Below are positions 51,206-59,365 of a DNA stretch of 64,000 nt, piece after piece; within the stretch, counting starts at the first letter, position 1; every line of letters begins with the position of its first letter. This stretch comes from Oerskovia merdavium (lineage in GTDB: Bacteria; Actinomycetota; Actinomycetes; Actinomycetales; Cellulomonadaceae), in assembly GCF_014836755.1 (NCBI RefSeq), contig NZ_JACSQF010000010.1:62001-126000 (forward strand), read 5' to 3'. Both the position numbers and the translations under genes were made by a program. The notes below the pieces were generated by a model that worked only from the letters and a program-made list of their open reading frames with translations, had not been told where the DNA came from and did not search any database.

Positions 51206-52489
51206 TCAGGCGTTCGGGATCCGCCACACGAGCGCGGTCCCGCGGCCCGTGGGCACAGCGGTCGACGGGGCGGCCTCGGTCGCCCCTGCGCCCACGACCT
51301 CCCGTGCCACGGCCTCGGCGGGTCCCACCGCGAGCTTCCCGCGCAGGGCCTCGGCGCGCGTCGCGAGGTTGTGCAGCCCGCCGCGGTGGTCGCCCGCGTC
51401 GACCCCTTCGCAGCCGATCCCGTCGTCGACCACCGAGAGCGTGATGGCGTCGTCCGTGACCTTGAGCCGCACGTCGACGCGCGAGGCCCGTGCGTGCCGG
51501 GCCACGTTCGTGAGCGCCTCGCCGACCACGACCACGAGCTGGTCCGCGACCTCGGCGGGCACGAGCGACGAGTCGTCGCTCTCGATGATGACCGAGGGAG
51601 CGAACCCGAGCGCGGGGGTCACGGCGTCGGCCGCCGCGGTCAGGCGCTCCTGGAGGCTGGCCTCGGGGGGAGTCGTGGCCTGGAGCGCGAAGATCGTCGA
51701 GCGGATCTCCCGGATGGTGTCGTCGAGGTCGTTCACGGCCTCCTCGACGCGTGAGCGCACGATCTCGTTCTCGATGTGCTTGGTCGTGCTCATGAGCGTC
51801 ATCGCGGACGCGAAGATCCGCTGGATGACGACGTCGTGCAGGTCGCGGGCGATGCGCTCGCGGTCCTCGAGCACCGCGACGCGGCGGCCGTCCTCGTAGA
51901 GACGGGCGTTGTCGACCGCGACGCCCGCGGCGGCGGCCAGGGCGCGGACCGCGGCCTCGTCGTCCTGCGTGAACGGGGAGCCGTCGCGCTTGTCCGTCAG
52001 GTAGAGGTTGCCGTAGACCGAGTCGCGGACCTGGATCGGCACGCCGAGGAACGAGTGCATGGGCGGGTGGCCCGCGGGGTAGCCCGACGCCGCGGGGTAG
52101 CCCTCGATCTGGTCGACCCGCAGGGGGTGCGGGTGCCGGATGACCTCGCCCAGCAGGCCGTGGCCGTGGGGCCAGTGGCTGATCGCCTCGACCTCGGAGT
52201 CCTCCATGCCGACGGGGACGAACCGGCCCAGCCGGTCGCCGTCGCGGACCCCGAGCGCGCCGTAGCGGGCTCCGGTGAGGTCCATGGCGGCCTCGACGAT
52301 GCGGCGGAGCACGGTGTCGAGGTCGAGGTTGCTCGTGATGGCGACGACGGCGTCGAGCACGCGGTGCGCGACGGCGGACGGGAGGGACTCGGTCACCCAC
52401 GTGAGTCTGTCAGATGTACGGACCGGAGCCGGCCTCGGGAGGACCGGGACGGTGCTCTCCCACTGGTGGTGGGTCTTCAGGTATTCCAT
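51206..52489 (-). CDS. GAF-domain sensor histidine kinase (DevS-like)
   Basis: A 427-aa kinase with one GAF domain (about residues 60-205), HisKA_3 with His218 in RIARDLHDVVIQRIF, and a HATPase_c domain with EALTNVARHA and DDGIGCEG. DosS/DevS kinases usually have two GAF domains; this has one, so heme binding is uncertain. There are no membrane segments, so it senses in the cytoplasm. The ATG at 52489 has GAGGGGG upstream. A GTG at 52396, 7 nt after CAGACT, is an alternative leaderless start and gives a length closer to the conserved part. The response regulator gene is convergent. Confidence 0.88.
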   Translation of the reverse strand: MEYLKTHHQWESTVPVLPRPAPVRTSDRLTWVTESLPSAVAHRVLDAVVAITSNLDLDTVLRRIVEAAMDLTGARYGALGVRDGDRLGRFVPVGMEDSEVEAISHWPHGHGLLGEVIRHPHPLRVDQIEGYPAASGYPAGHPPMHSFLGVPIQVRDSVYGNLYLTDKRDGSPFTQDDEAAVRALAAAAGVAVDNARLYEDGRRVAVLEDRERIARDLHDVVIQRIFASAMTLMSTTKHIENEIVRSRVEEAVNDLDDTIREIRSTIFALQATTPPEASLQERLTAAADAVTPALGFAPSVIIESDDSSLVPAEVADQLVVVVGEALTNVARHARASRVDVRLKVTDDAITLSVVDDGIGCEGVDAGDHRGGLHNLATRAEALRGKLAVGPAEAVAREVVGAGATEAAPSTAVPTGRGTALVWRIPNA

Positions 52490-52549
52490 GACGAACCCCC
52501 TCGATCTGGACAGTCCCGGCACCCGCCGCGGGTTCCGACGGGTGTGCCC

Positions 52550-52580
52550 CCGGCCGGTCGGCGGGTGGCCGACCGGCCGG
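52550..52580 (-). terminator. Strong hairpin downstream of doxX
   Basis: CCGGCCGGTCGGC (52550-52562) and GCCGACCGGCCGG (52568-52580) form a perfect 13-bp stem with a 5-nt loop. A second hairpin lies next to it. Confidence 0.75.
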
Positions 52581-52590
52581 GGAAAGAGCG

Positions 52591-52622
52591 ACGGCCCTCC
52601 GGGAGGTGACCGGGAGGGCCGT
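52591..52622 (-). terminator. Second hairpin downstream of doxX
   Basis: ACGGCCCTCC (52591-52600) and GGAGGGCCGT (52613-52622) pair over 10 bp. Together with the stem at 52550 it isolates doxX from the kinase gene. Confidence 0.7.
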
Positions 52623-52712
52623 CGGGCGGGCCGGGGTCTCGCGTTCCCCGTGATTCCCGCGTCTACCTGGGTGTATCGCCGTGGCGAGCGGATCGCGTCG
52701 CCGAACCGGGGA

Positions 52713-53309
52713 TCAGACCAACCAGGAGTTCTTGCGGACGAGCGGCAGGCTCTTCCACTGTCGGCCGAGGCCGAGGGTGTCGCCGGCGCCGATCATGGCC
52801 AGCGAGATGATCGCGAGGGCCTCGACGACGTGGCTGTCGATGATGGGGTTGGTGGTAAGGGGCAGCGACGCGAGGTACATGAAGCCGAGGAGGACGGTCC
52901 CGGCGATCGCGGCGATCCGCATCCCGATCCCGAGCATCAGGGCGAGCCCGATCCCGAGGAGGCCCGCCATGAAGAGCCAGTCGGCCCAGGCCGCGCCGGA
53001 CATCCCGTTGAAGAAGCTCGCGAACGGTCCTTCGACGCCTCCGAGGAAGCCGGCCGTGGGGCTGCCGCCGTTGATCCAGGCGCGCTCCGAGGGGGTCGAG
53101 AACCCGAGGCCGAAGGTCTTGTCGAGGAAGGCCCACACGAAGTAGAAGCCCATGACGATCCGGAAGATCCCCAGGACGATCTGGGTCGGGAGGGTGCCGC
53201 GGACCGCGAGGCTCGCGGTCGTGGTCGCCCCGGTGACCTCGTGAGGGACGGCACGTACTGCTCGGGCCGAGCGGGCCGAGCTGGTCGGGCGTTCGATCGT
53301 TGCACTCAT
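52713..53309 (-). CDS. DoxX family membrane protein
   Basis: A 198-aa protein with a basic 40-residue N-terminus and four membrane segments. ILGIFRIVMGFYFVWAFLDK at the first segment and GIGLALMLGIGMRIAAIAG later fit the DoxX/DoxD-like family, whose members are linked to thiosulfate or redox reactions. GAGGAAGAC precedes the ATG. A DosR-like palindrome lies 107-120 bp upstream and a DevR/DevS-like pair is next to it, which suggests redox or oxygen control. Confidence 0.85.
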   Translation of the reverse strand: MSATIERPTSSARSARAVRAVPHEVTGATTTASLAVRGTLPTQIVLGIFRIVMGFYFVWAFLDKTFGLGFSTPSERAWINGGSPTAGFLGGVEGPFASFFNGMSGAAWADWLFMAGLLGIGLALMLGIGMRIAAIAGTVLLGFMYLASLPLTTNPIIDSHVVEALAIISLAMIGAGDTLGLGRQWKSLPLVRKNSWLV

Positions 53310-53387
53310 GTCGTCTGTCTTCCTCGTCTCCAGGACCGGATCCCCTTCCGGTTCGTTGACTCCATTCCACCGGAGCGCGAGGCGCGT

Positions 53388-53404
53388 GACCTGGGGCGAA
53401 GGTC
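53388..53404. repeat. Imperfectly placed inverted repeat GACCT-N7-AGGTC
   Basis: It lies between the DosR-like box and doxX and may be a second operator. No known consensus is matched. Confidence 0.3.
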
Positions 53405-53415
53405 GAGGATCTCGG

Positions 53416-53429
53416 GGGACCTAGGTCCC
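53416..53429. promoter_or_regulatory. DosR/DevR-box-like palindrome
   Basis: GGGACCTAGGTCCC is a perfect 14-bp palindrome. It fits the DosR-box core GGGACNNNNGTCCC, with CTAG instead of the usual TWWA centre. It lies upstream of doxX and near genes for a DevR-like regulator and its kinase. Binding by that regulator is inference. Confidence 0.6.
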
Positions 53430-53464
53430 GTCGTGGCGGCCCGTCGGGGAGGACTGCGGCACGG

Positions 53465-54664
53465 TCAGGCGAACGCGGGATACCCGCCCGACGGCGAGGG
53501 GCCCCACTCGCGCTCGGCCCACGCGACGCCGTCGGACAGGAGGGCCGCGATGCCCGGGGTGACGTCCCGCAGGTGCTCGGCGCCCCAGCGCCACCGGGAC
53601 AGCACGAGCTGGCGGTACGACGGCGAGCGGCCCTCCGGCCCGACGCGCGGCCTGCCCTCGATCGCTCCTTCGAGCAGCCAGCCCGTCATGGCGAGGATCC
53701 AGCCTGCGCACGCGACCAGGACGTCACGGTTCCAGGCGGGCTCGACGACCGCGTCGGGCAGGTGCCGTCCGAGCCCCGTGGTGAACGCGGCGAGGAGCTC
53801 GTCGGTCAGTCCGGGCGGCGGGTCGAACACGCACCAGCACGTCGAGAACGGCATGAGCGTGTAGGCGGCGTCGAGAGCGGGGTGGTGGGCCGTCGTGTCC
53901 TCGAGGTCGAGGAAGACCCAGCCGGCGGGCGTGAGGACGGCGTTGTCGGGGCACGTGTCCCCGGGGGAGACGACGACGGCGCTCCCGGGTGCGCGCAGGC
54001 TCGCGAGCGCCTCGAGGTCGTCGTGCAGTAACGCGAGGGTCGCGTCGAGCGGGTCGCGTGCCAGGTCCGTGGGCGTCGGCAGGGCCCCGACGAGCCGGTG
54101 CACCCCCGCGCGGGCGTCCGCGTCGAGGTCCCACCCGCGCACGACGCCGCGGGCCGCGAGCTCGGACGAGAACCGCTCGACGTGCTGCCCGGAGGCCCCC
54201 GCGAGCTCGCCGAGCGCGGTCGCCCACGAGAGCGCGCCCTGCCAGGCCGCGTCGCGGTCGGTGCCGAGCAGCAGGTCGGCGAGCGTGGGCCCGTCGCCGA
54301 CGTCGCTCATGACGAGGAGGCGGTGCGCCTCGTCCACGGCCAGGAGCACCGGCGTGCGGTCGAGCGTCAGGAGACCCGCGACCTCGTGCTCGAACGGCAG
54401 GCCGTGCGCGCCGGGACCGTCCAGGAAGCGTTTGACCACGACCGTGCTGCCCGGGGCGCGCGCGGCGGCGCGGGTCGTGTCGAGGCGGTCGGTCGTGAGC
54501 CCCGCGACGACGCGGGCCCGGACGACGAGGGACCTCGTCGACCCGCCGAGGGTCTCGGGCTCGGCGAGCGCGGCGCCCAGGGCGACGCCGGCGAGCGCGA
54601 GGGTCTCGTCGAGATCGGGGACGGGTGTGCGGTCGAGCGCGGGCTCAGGAGCGGCGGACGGCAT
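53465..54664 (-). CDS. Phosphotransferase (APH/choline kinase-fold) family protein
   Basis: A 399-aa protein with the aminoglycoside phosphotransferase-like kinase fold. The conserved N-lobe Lys is in STVVVKRFLDG. The catalytic loop is SPGDTCPDNAVL (Asp and Asn of GDxxxxN), and FLDLEDT is the metal motif. The usual HGD is changed to PGD. A role in small-molecule phosphorylation or drug resistance cannot be assigned. The ATG is 5 nt after CAGACT, so it may be leaderless. Confidence 0.8.
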   Translation of the reverse strand: MPSAAPEPALDRTPVPDLDETLALAGVALGAALAEPETLGGSTRSLVVRARVVAGLTTDRLDTTRAAARAPGSTVVVKRFLDGPGAHGLPFEHEVAGLLTLDRTPVLLAVDEAHRLLVMSDVGDGPTLADLLLGTDRDAAWQGALSWATALGELAGASGQHVERFSSELAARGVVRGWDLDADARAGVHRLVGALPTPTDLARDPLDATLALLHDDLEALASLRAPGSAVVVSPGDTCPDNAVLTPAGWVFLDLEDTTAHHPALDAAYTLMPFSTCWCVFDPPPGLTDELLAAFTTGLGRHLPDAVVEPAWNRDVLVACAGWILAMTGWLLEGAIEGRPRVGPEGRSPSYRQLVLSRWRWGAEHLRDVTPGIAALLSDGVAWAEREWGPSPSGGYPAFA

Positions 54665-54714
54665 GCCTCAGTCTGCCCCGACGGCTCCTCGCCCGGGCGG
54701 GTGCGACACGGCCG

Positions 54715-55254
54715 TCAGGACGTGGCGTCCTCGACGTCGGCCGAGAGCTTGTCGACCTCCGTGCGGAGCTCGTCGAGCTTCGAGCTCACGGCCTGGTCGG
54801 CGGACTCGACGGCGTCGGACGCGGACTGGAGCCGGGCCGAGGCCTCGTCGAGCCGGGTGCGCGCCTCGGCGACGCGCTGCTCGGCCTGCGCCTTGGCGTC
54901 CTCGCTCGCGGTCGCGGCCTCGTCGATCGCTGCCTGGAGGTCCTGCGACGCGGTCTTCGCCGAGGTCACGGCTTCCTCGACCTGCGCGCGCTTGTCCTCG
55001 GGGAGCGAGCCGAGCCCGTCGACGAGCGACTGCACGTCGGCCCCGATGGTCTCGGCCTGGGCCTTGGCGTCGTTCAGGAGCTGGTCGAGCTGGTCGCTCG
55101 TGATGGTGAACTCGGGGAGGGTGATGCTCCCGTCGTCGCCGCAGGCTCCGAGCACGGACGTGGACAGGACGAGCGCCAGCCCGACGGCGGCACTCCGGCG
55201 GGTGCGTCGGGAGCGCTGCGCGGGGGGCGCCTGGAGCGGGGTCGAGGTGTCCAT
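54715..55254 (-). CDS. Coiled-coil lipoprotein
   Basis: A 179-aa protein with a signal peptide ending in lipobox VLGAC, then a predominantly helical Ala/Glu/Asp/Lys-rich coiled coil (about residues 60-175). No family is recognised. It may span or scaffold the envelope. The ATG at 55254 is 6 nt after CACAAT, so it should be leaderless; the TTG further upstream is not supported. Confidence 0.75.
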   Translation of the reverse strand: MDTSTPLQAPPAQRSRRTRRSAAVGLALVLSTSVLGACGDDGSITLPEFTITSDQLDQLLNDAKAQAETIGADVQSLVDGLGSLPEDKRAQVEEAVTSAKTASQDLQAAIDEAATASEDAKAQAEQRVAEARTRLDEASARLQSASDAVESADQAVSSKLDELRTEVDKLSADVEDATS

Positions 55255-55260
55255 GTGCCC

Positions 55261-55266
55261 ATTGTG
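55261..55266 (-). promoter_or_regulatory. -10 element CACAAT of a leaderless promoter
   Basis: CACAAT on the minus strand is 6 nt before the ATG at 55254. A GGTGAC about 17 nt upstream may be the -35. Confidence 0.5.
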
Positions 55267-55339
55267 CTCGGGCAACCTGAGAAGTCACCCTCAGTGTTCA
55301 TCCAGGAGGGGTGGCGTACACGCCGTTCGTCGTTCAGGC

Positions 55340-55367
55340 TTGAGTTTGGCCTTTCTCGCGATAGCCT
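55340..55367 (+). promoter_or_regulatory. Housekeeping promoter of the VanY-type gene
   Basis: TTGAGT (55340-55345), 16 nt, then TAGCCT (55362-55367). The transcript would begin near 55374 and include a TTGGAG ribosome binding site before the GTG at 55408. Confidence 0.55.
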
Positions 55368-55407
55368 CGCTACGTCGAAAGACGCAAGACCGGACAATTG
55401 GAGTCTC

Positions 55408-57378
55408 GTGGTGACCTTGCCGACGCACCGTGTGCGTTCACGCCGCCCTGCGGGAGCAGCAGTGAGCCCGCACGACGAGGCAGGCCAGGTCGCCGGCTCG
55501 TCCGTCCCCGCCGCGCCTGCGGCGGCCGCCGTCGCGGCTCCTCCACCGTCTGCCCCCACACCCCCGTGCCTCGCCGCGGGCGCTCGCCCGCGCCACCCGT
55601 CTCGTGCCGTCCCGTGGATCCTGTCGACCACGCTCGTGCTCGGGTCGGTCATGACCGTCGGGTTCGTGGGGTCGTCGATCACGCACCGAGAGGCCTGGTC
55701 GGTCCAGTACGCCGCGCCGGAGGCCCCGGCGGCGGGTGCTGCGTTCGGCGTGCTCCCCGCGGCCTACGAGCCGCCGCGCGAGGACGTCCAGCTCGAACGG
55801 GTCGTGGCCGCGGTCGACCGCTCGGACGAGTACATCGCGAACGAGGCGCAGGTCCCGGACGGCGTGCTCCAGGCCCGCTCGGAGCTCGGCATGCTGCTGG
55901 CCACCTACCAGGCGCAGCAGGCCGCTGCCGGTGGGGCCGCTCCAGGAACGAGCGGTGGGACCGGGACGAGCGGGGCCGGGAGCTTCTTCCTGGACGGACT
56001 GGCCACCCCGCCCGCCCCCGCTCCCTTGTCTCCGCTGGCACCGGTCGCCCCCGTCGGGACTGCGGCTCCCGGGACCTCCGGTGTGATCGAGGGACCCGCC
56101 CCCACGGAGGCCCCCTCCGACGTCGTGGACGCTGCCGCGGCGGCGAACACCGTGTCGTCCGGCCTGCCCGCGGGCTACGTGCCGGCCGGTGCGGCGGACG
56201 CCCTGGCGACCGACCCGGATCCCGTCTCGCCCGAGCCCACGGCCCCCGTGGGGCCGGACGCCGAGGGCGGGGACGCGCCGTCGGGCGTGGTGGCTCCCGA
56301 CGGGACCGTGGCTCCCGAGGGCACGGTGGCTCCTGACGGAGTCGTCGCTCCTGACGGGACGGTCGAGGACGGAGCGCCGCTCCCCGGTGACCTGACCGGC
56401 GACCCGACCGACGAGGACGCGCCCGACCACGACGACCTGGTCACGCTCGACGACGTCGTCGTCGCCGCGACGCGGCTCGCGGAGCTCATGGGTCCGTCCT
56501 ACGCGCTGGCGCCCGGTGACGTCCTGCCAGCCGCGGGCATGGCGGTCCCCGCCGGCGGCACGCTCGCCGACCAGCTCGCGGCCGTGGTCGCCAAGTACGC
56601 CGACAGCACCGCGCAGTACGGCAACGGACAGCTGCCCGGCTCGGTGCTCTGCGGTCTGGACTTCGCCCCCGGGCACAGCCTGCGCTGCGACGCCGCCGAG
56701 CAGCTCAACGCGCTCGCGGTCGAGTACCAGAAGGAGTTCGGCAAGCCGCTCCGCATCACCGACTCGTACCGCAGCTACGACGCGCAGGTCGCGGTCAAGG
56801 CGGCCAAGCCGTACCTCGCCGCCGTCCCGGGCACCTCGCAGCACGGTTGGGGTCTCGCGATCGACGTCGGGCAGCCTGTCTCGACGGGCCGCAGCGCGGA
56901 GTACCTGTGGATGCGGCTGCACGCACCGGACTACGGGTGGGACAACCCGTCGTGGGCGCGGCTCGACGGCCGTAAGCCCGAGCCCTGGCACTTCGAGTTC
57001 TACGCGGCCGGCGCCATGCCGGACCGCTACACCGGGGGTGTCCCCGCGACCCCGTCGGCTCCTCCCGTGACGCCGACGACCCCGCCCACCACTCCTCCCA
57101 CGACGCCGCCGAGCCCGGCCCCCACGCCGAACCCGACGCCCACGACGCCCGCTCCGACGGACCCGCCGACCCCGACGGACCCGCCGACGACGACCCCTCC
57201 GGTCGAGACGCCGGACCCGACGGACCCGCCGACGACCACCCCGCCGACCCCGACGGACCCGCCGACGACGACCCCTCCGGTCGAGACACCGGACTCGACG
57301 CCCACCCTGGCGCCGACACCGACCTCGGACCCGACGTCCACGGCCTTCGTGACCCAGGAGCCCTCGGCGACCCCGTGA
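55408..57378 (+). CDS. Secreted VanY-type D-alanyl-D-alanine carboxypeptidase-like protein
   Basis: A 656-aa protein. It starts with a 70-residue basic/Pro-rich tail and a membrane helix near residues 72-92, then a long Pro/Ala/Gly-rich region with short repeats of (A/P)PDGTV. The VanY domain is at about residues 400-535: ITDSYRSYDAQVAVK, TSQHGWGLAIDVG (zinc His and Asp) and EPWHFEF. A Pro/Thr-rich tail of about 110 residues (DPPTTTPP repeats) ends it, like the PT linkers of Cellulomonas secreted enzymes. It would trim peptidoglycan stem peptides outside the membrane. The GTG at 55408 follows TTGGAG. Confidence 0.85.
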   Translation: MVTLPTHRVRSRRPAGAAVSPHDEAGQVAGSSVPAAPAAAAVAAPPPSAPTPPCLAAGARPRHPSRAVPWILSTTLVLGSVMTVGFVGSSITHREAWSVQYAAPEAPAAGAAFGVLPAAYEPPREDVQLERVVAAVDRSDEYIANEAQVPDGVLQARSELGMLLATYQAQQAAAGGAAPGTSGGTGTSGAGSFFLDGLATPPAPAPLSPLAPVAPVGTAAPGTSGVIEGPAPTEAPSDVVDAAAAANTVSSGLPAGYVPAGAADALATDPDPVSPEPTAPVGPDAEGGDAPSGVVAPDGTVAPEGTVAPDGVVAPDGTVEDGAPLPGDLTGDPTDEDAPDHDDLVTLDDVVVAATRLAELMGPSYALAPGDVLPAAGMAVPAGGTLADQLAAVVAKYADSTAQYGNGQLPGSVLCGLDFAPGHSLRCDAAEQLNALAVEYQKEFGKPLRITDSYRSYDAQVAVKAAKPYLAAVPGTSQHGWGLAIDVGQPVSTGRSAEYLWMRLHAPDYGWDNPSWARLDGRKPEPWHFEFYAAGAMPDRYTGGVPATPSAPPVTPTTPPTTPPTTPPSPAPTPNPTPTTPAPTDPPTPTDPPTTTPPVETPDPTDPPTTTPPTPTDPPTTTPPVETPDSTPTLAPTPTSDPTSTAFVTQEPSATP

Positions 57379-57407
57379 TGCGGTCGCGAGGCGTCGAGGC
57401 GGCCGCG

Positions 57408-57413
57408 TAGGGT
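57408..57413 (+). promoter_or_regulatory. -10 element TAGGGT of the ABC-F leader
   Basis: TAGGGT then GTGGGGCCC leads to the ATG at 57421 of the three-codon ORF; the hexamer 5' bases lie 7 nt before it. No AT-rich WhiB7-type block is seen next to a -35. Confidence 0.5.
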
Positions 57414-57420
57414 GGGGCCC

Positions 57421-57432
57421 ATGTGGATCTGA
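57421..57432 (+). CDS. Three-codon leader ORF (Met-Trp-Ile-stop)
   Basis: ATG TGG ATC TGA lies directly after a leaderless-type -10 element and 136 nt before the ABC-F gene. It is too short to be a functional protein. A ribosome held there by an antibiotic could alter leader RNA folding, as in known attenuators of antibiotic-resistance ABC-F genes. It is an inference from structure and position. Confidence 0.5.
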   Translation: MWI

Positions 57433-57525
57433 GCCTGCCCGCGAGACCCCCTTCCTCTCGCGCCCCGACGTCGCCCCGCGACGTGACGACCTCGTCGCGT
57501 CCCGGCGCGCTCGACGTCGGCAGGC
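57433..57525 (+). promoter_or_regulatory. Putative attenuator leader of the ABC-F gene
   Basis: Directly after the leader ORF stop, GCCTGCC (57433-57439) can pair with GGCAGGC (57519-57525). Inside, perfect 7-bp stems form at 57440-57446/57456-57462 and at 57468-57474/57478-57484. The 3' strand of the outer helix can instead fold with 57531-57538. A ribosome on the leader ORF would cover 57433-57439. No U-rich terminator is visible. Confidence 0.45.
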
Positions 57526-57568
57526 AGCCTCCTGTGCCGCCGTGGCGCCCTTCCAGTCAGGTGACCCT

Positions 57569-59365
57569 ATGACCCATGCCTCCCCGTCCCTCCTCACCGC
57601 GACGGACCTCACCAAGTCCTACGGCGACCGCACGGTCCTGGCGGGGGTGAGCCTCGCCGTCGACCCCGGTCACCGGACCGGTCTGGTCGGCGAGAACGGC
57701 GTCGGCAAGTCGACGCTCCTGCGGCTCCTCGCAGGGATCGAGGACCCCGACTCCGGGTCCGTGACGCGCCCGGCAGACCTTGGCTACCTGCACCAGGAGC
57801 TTCCCTACGGCCCGACGACGACCGTCGGTCAGGTCGTCGAGGACGCCCTCGCGGGAGTCCGGGAGATCGAGCGCGCGCTCGAGGACGCGGGCGCGGCCCT
57901 CGCCTCGTCGTCAGAACCCGGCAGGGGCACGACCCGGCCCGGCCCGGACGAAGGGTCCACCGAGGTCGACACCCTCACCGCGGCCTACGACCTGGCCCTC
58001 GCGCGCGCCGAGCAGTCGGACGTGTGGGGGGCCGACGCCCGCGCCTCCCGCGCCCTCGCAGGTCTGGGGCTCGACGTGATCCATCGCGGCCGCCTCGTCG
58101 CGCGGCTCTCGGGCGGCCAGCGCACGCGCCTCGGCCTCGCGGCGCTCCTCATCCGCCAGCCCGGCGCGCTCCTGCTCGACGAGCCGACCAACCACCTGGA
58201 CGACGAGGCCGCCGAGTTCCTCGCGACGGCGCTGCGCGCGCTGCCCGGGGCCGTGCTCCTCGCGAGCCACGACCGGGTGTTCCTCGACGAGGTCTGCACC
58301 GAGATCCTCGACCTCGACCCCTCGCAGGAGGCCAGCTCCGCGGGGCGCACGGGCGGCACGCTGTACGCGGGGAGCTATCGCGACTACCTGCGGGCCAAGC
58401 GCGTCGAGCGCGCGCGCTGGGAGCAGCAGTTCGCGGCCGAGCAGGACGAGCTCAAGGCGCTGAGGCGGTCGGTCGCGACCACGGCGCGCAACGTCTCGCA
58501 CGACCGCGAGCGCGGCAACCAGTCCAAGCTGCTCTACGACGCCAAGGGCGAGCGCGTGCAGTCGCAGGTCTCGCGGCGCGTGCGCAACGCCCAGCAGCGT
58601 CTCGACACGCTCCAGGCCGAGCAGGTCCACAAGCCCCCGGAGCCGTTGCGGTTCTCCCCGCCGCACCTCGTGCGTGAGCGGGCGACGAGCTCGTCCCCCG
58701 GGCGGTCGGGCGGTCGGCGCGGTTCCCAGGGGGCGTCGAACGGCACCGACGGCCTGGCGCTCTGGGCGCGTGACGTCGTCGTGCAGGGCGGGGCGACCGA
58801 GCCCGGCGCCGCGACGCCCGGACGCCCTCGGCTCGACCTGCGGGCTGCGGGGGTCCCGTCGATCGACGTCGCGCCCGGCGCCAAGCTCCTCGTGACCGGG
58901 GCCAACGGCTCGGGCAAGTCGACGCTGCTCCACGTGCTGGCGGGGGACATCGTGCCGTCGGCCGGCTCCGTGGGGCGCGCGCGAGGCGTCGAGGTCGCCC
59001 TGCTGGAGCAGGACGTCCGCCTGCACGACGACGACCGCACCCCGCGCGACCTGCTCGCCCTCATCACGGGGCAGGACCCCGCGGACCGTCCGCTCGTGAA
59101 CGCGCACGGCCTCGTCGCACCCCGCGACCTGGACCGGCCGCTCGCGGAGCTGAGCGTGGGCCAGCGGCGGCGCGTGGTCCTCGCGATGCTCGTGACCCAG
59201 GCTCCCGACGTCCTGCTGCTCGACGAGCCGACCAACCACATCTCGCTCGCGCTCGCCGAGGAGCTCATGGCCGCGGTCGAGACGTGGCCGGGGGCCGTGG
59301 TCGTCGCGTCGCACGACCGGTGGCTGCGGCGGACCTGGAAGGGCGACGTCGTGCACCTCGGCTAG
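57569..59365 (+). CDS. ABC-F family ATPase (antibiotic-resistance/ribosome-protection type)
   Basis: A 598-aa protein with two ABC domains and no membrane region. Walker A motifs are GENGVGKST (near residue 41) and GANGSGKST (near 443); signatures are LSGGQRTR and LSVGQRRR, and both LDEPTNH motifs are present. A charged linker of about 90 residues lies between. It resembles actinobacterial ABC-F proteins that release macrolide- or lincosamide-type drugs from the ribosome. The ATG at 57569 has AGGTGA upstream. Its stop overlaps the convergent prsW-like stop (CTAG). Confidence 0.88.
   Translation: MTHASPSLLTATDLTKSYGDRTVLAGVSLAVDPGHRTGLVGENGVGKSTLLRLLAGIEDPDSGSVTRPADLGYLHQELPYGPTTTVGQVVEDALAGVREIERALEDAGAALASSSEPGRGTTRPGPDEGSTEVDTLTAAYDLALARAEQSDVWGADARASRALAGLGLDVIHRGRLVARLSGGQRTRLGLAALLIRQPGALLLDEPTNHLDDEAAEFLATALRALPGAVLLASHDRVFLDEVCTEILDLDPSQEASSAGRTGGTLYAGSYRDYLRAKRVERARWEQQFAAEQDELKALRRSVATTARNVSHDRERGNQSKLLYDAKGERVQSQVSRRVRNAQQRLDTLQAEQVHKPPEPLRFSPPHLVRERATSSSPGRSGGRRGSQGASNGTDGLALWARDVVVQGGATEPGAATPGRPRLDLRAAGVPSIDVAPGAKLLVTGANGSGKSTLLHVLAGDIVPSAGSVGRARGVEVALLEQDVRLHDDDRTPRDLLALITGQDPADRPLVNAHGLVAPRDLDRPLAELSVGQRRRVVLAMLVTQAPDVLLLDEPTNHISLALAEELMAAVETWPGAVVVASHDRWLRRTWKGDVVHLG

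Noticed and set aside
57379-57420. WhiB7/WblC-type promoter for the ABC-F gene
   Set aside because: No AT-rich block next to a -35 is present; the region is GC-rich.
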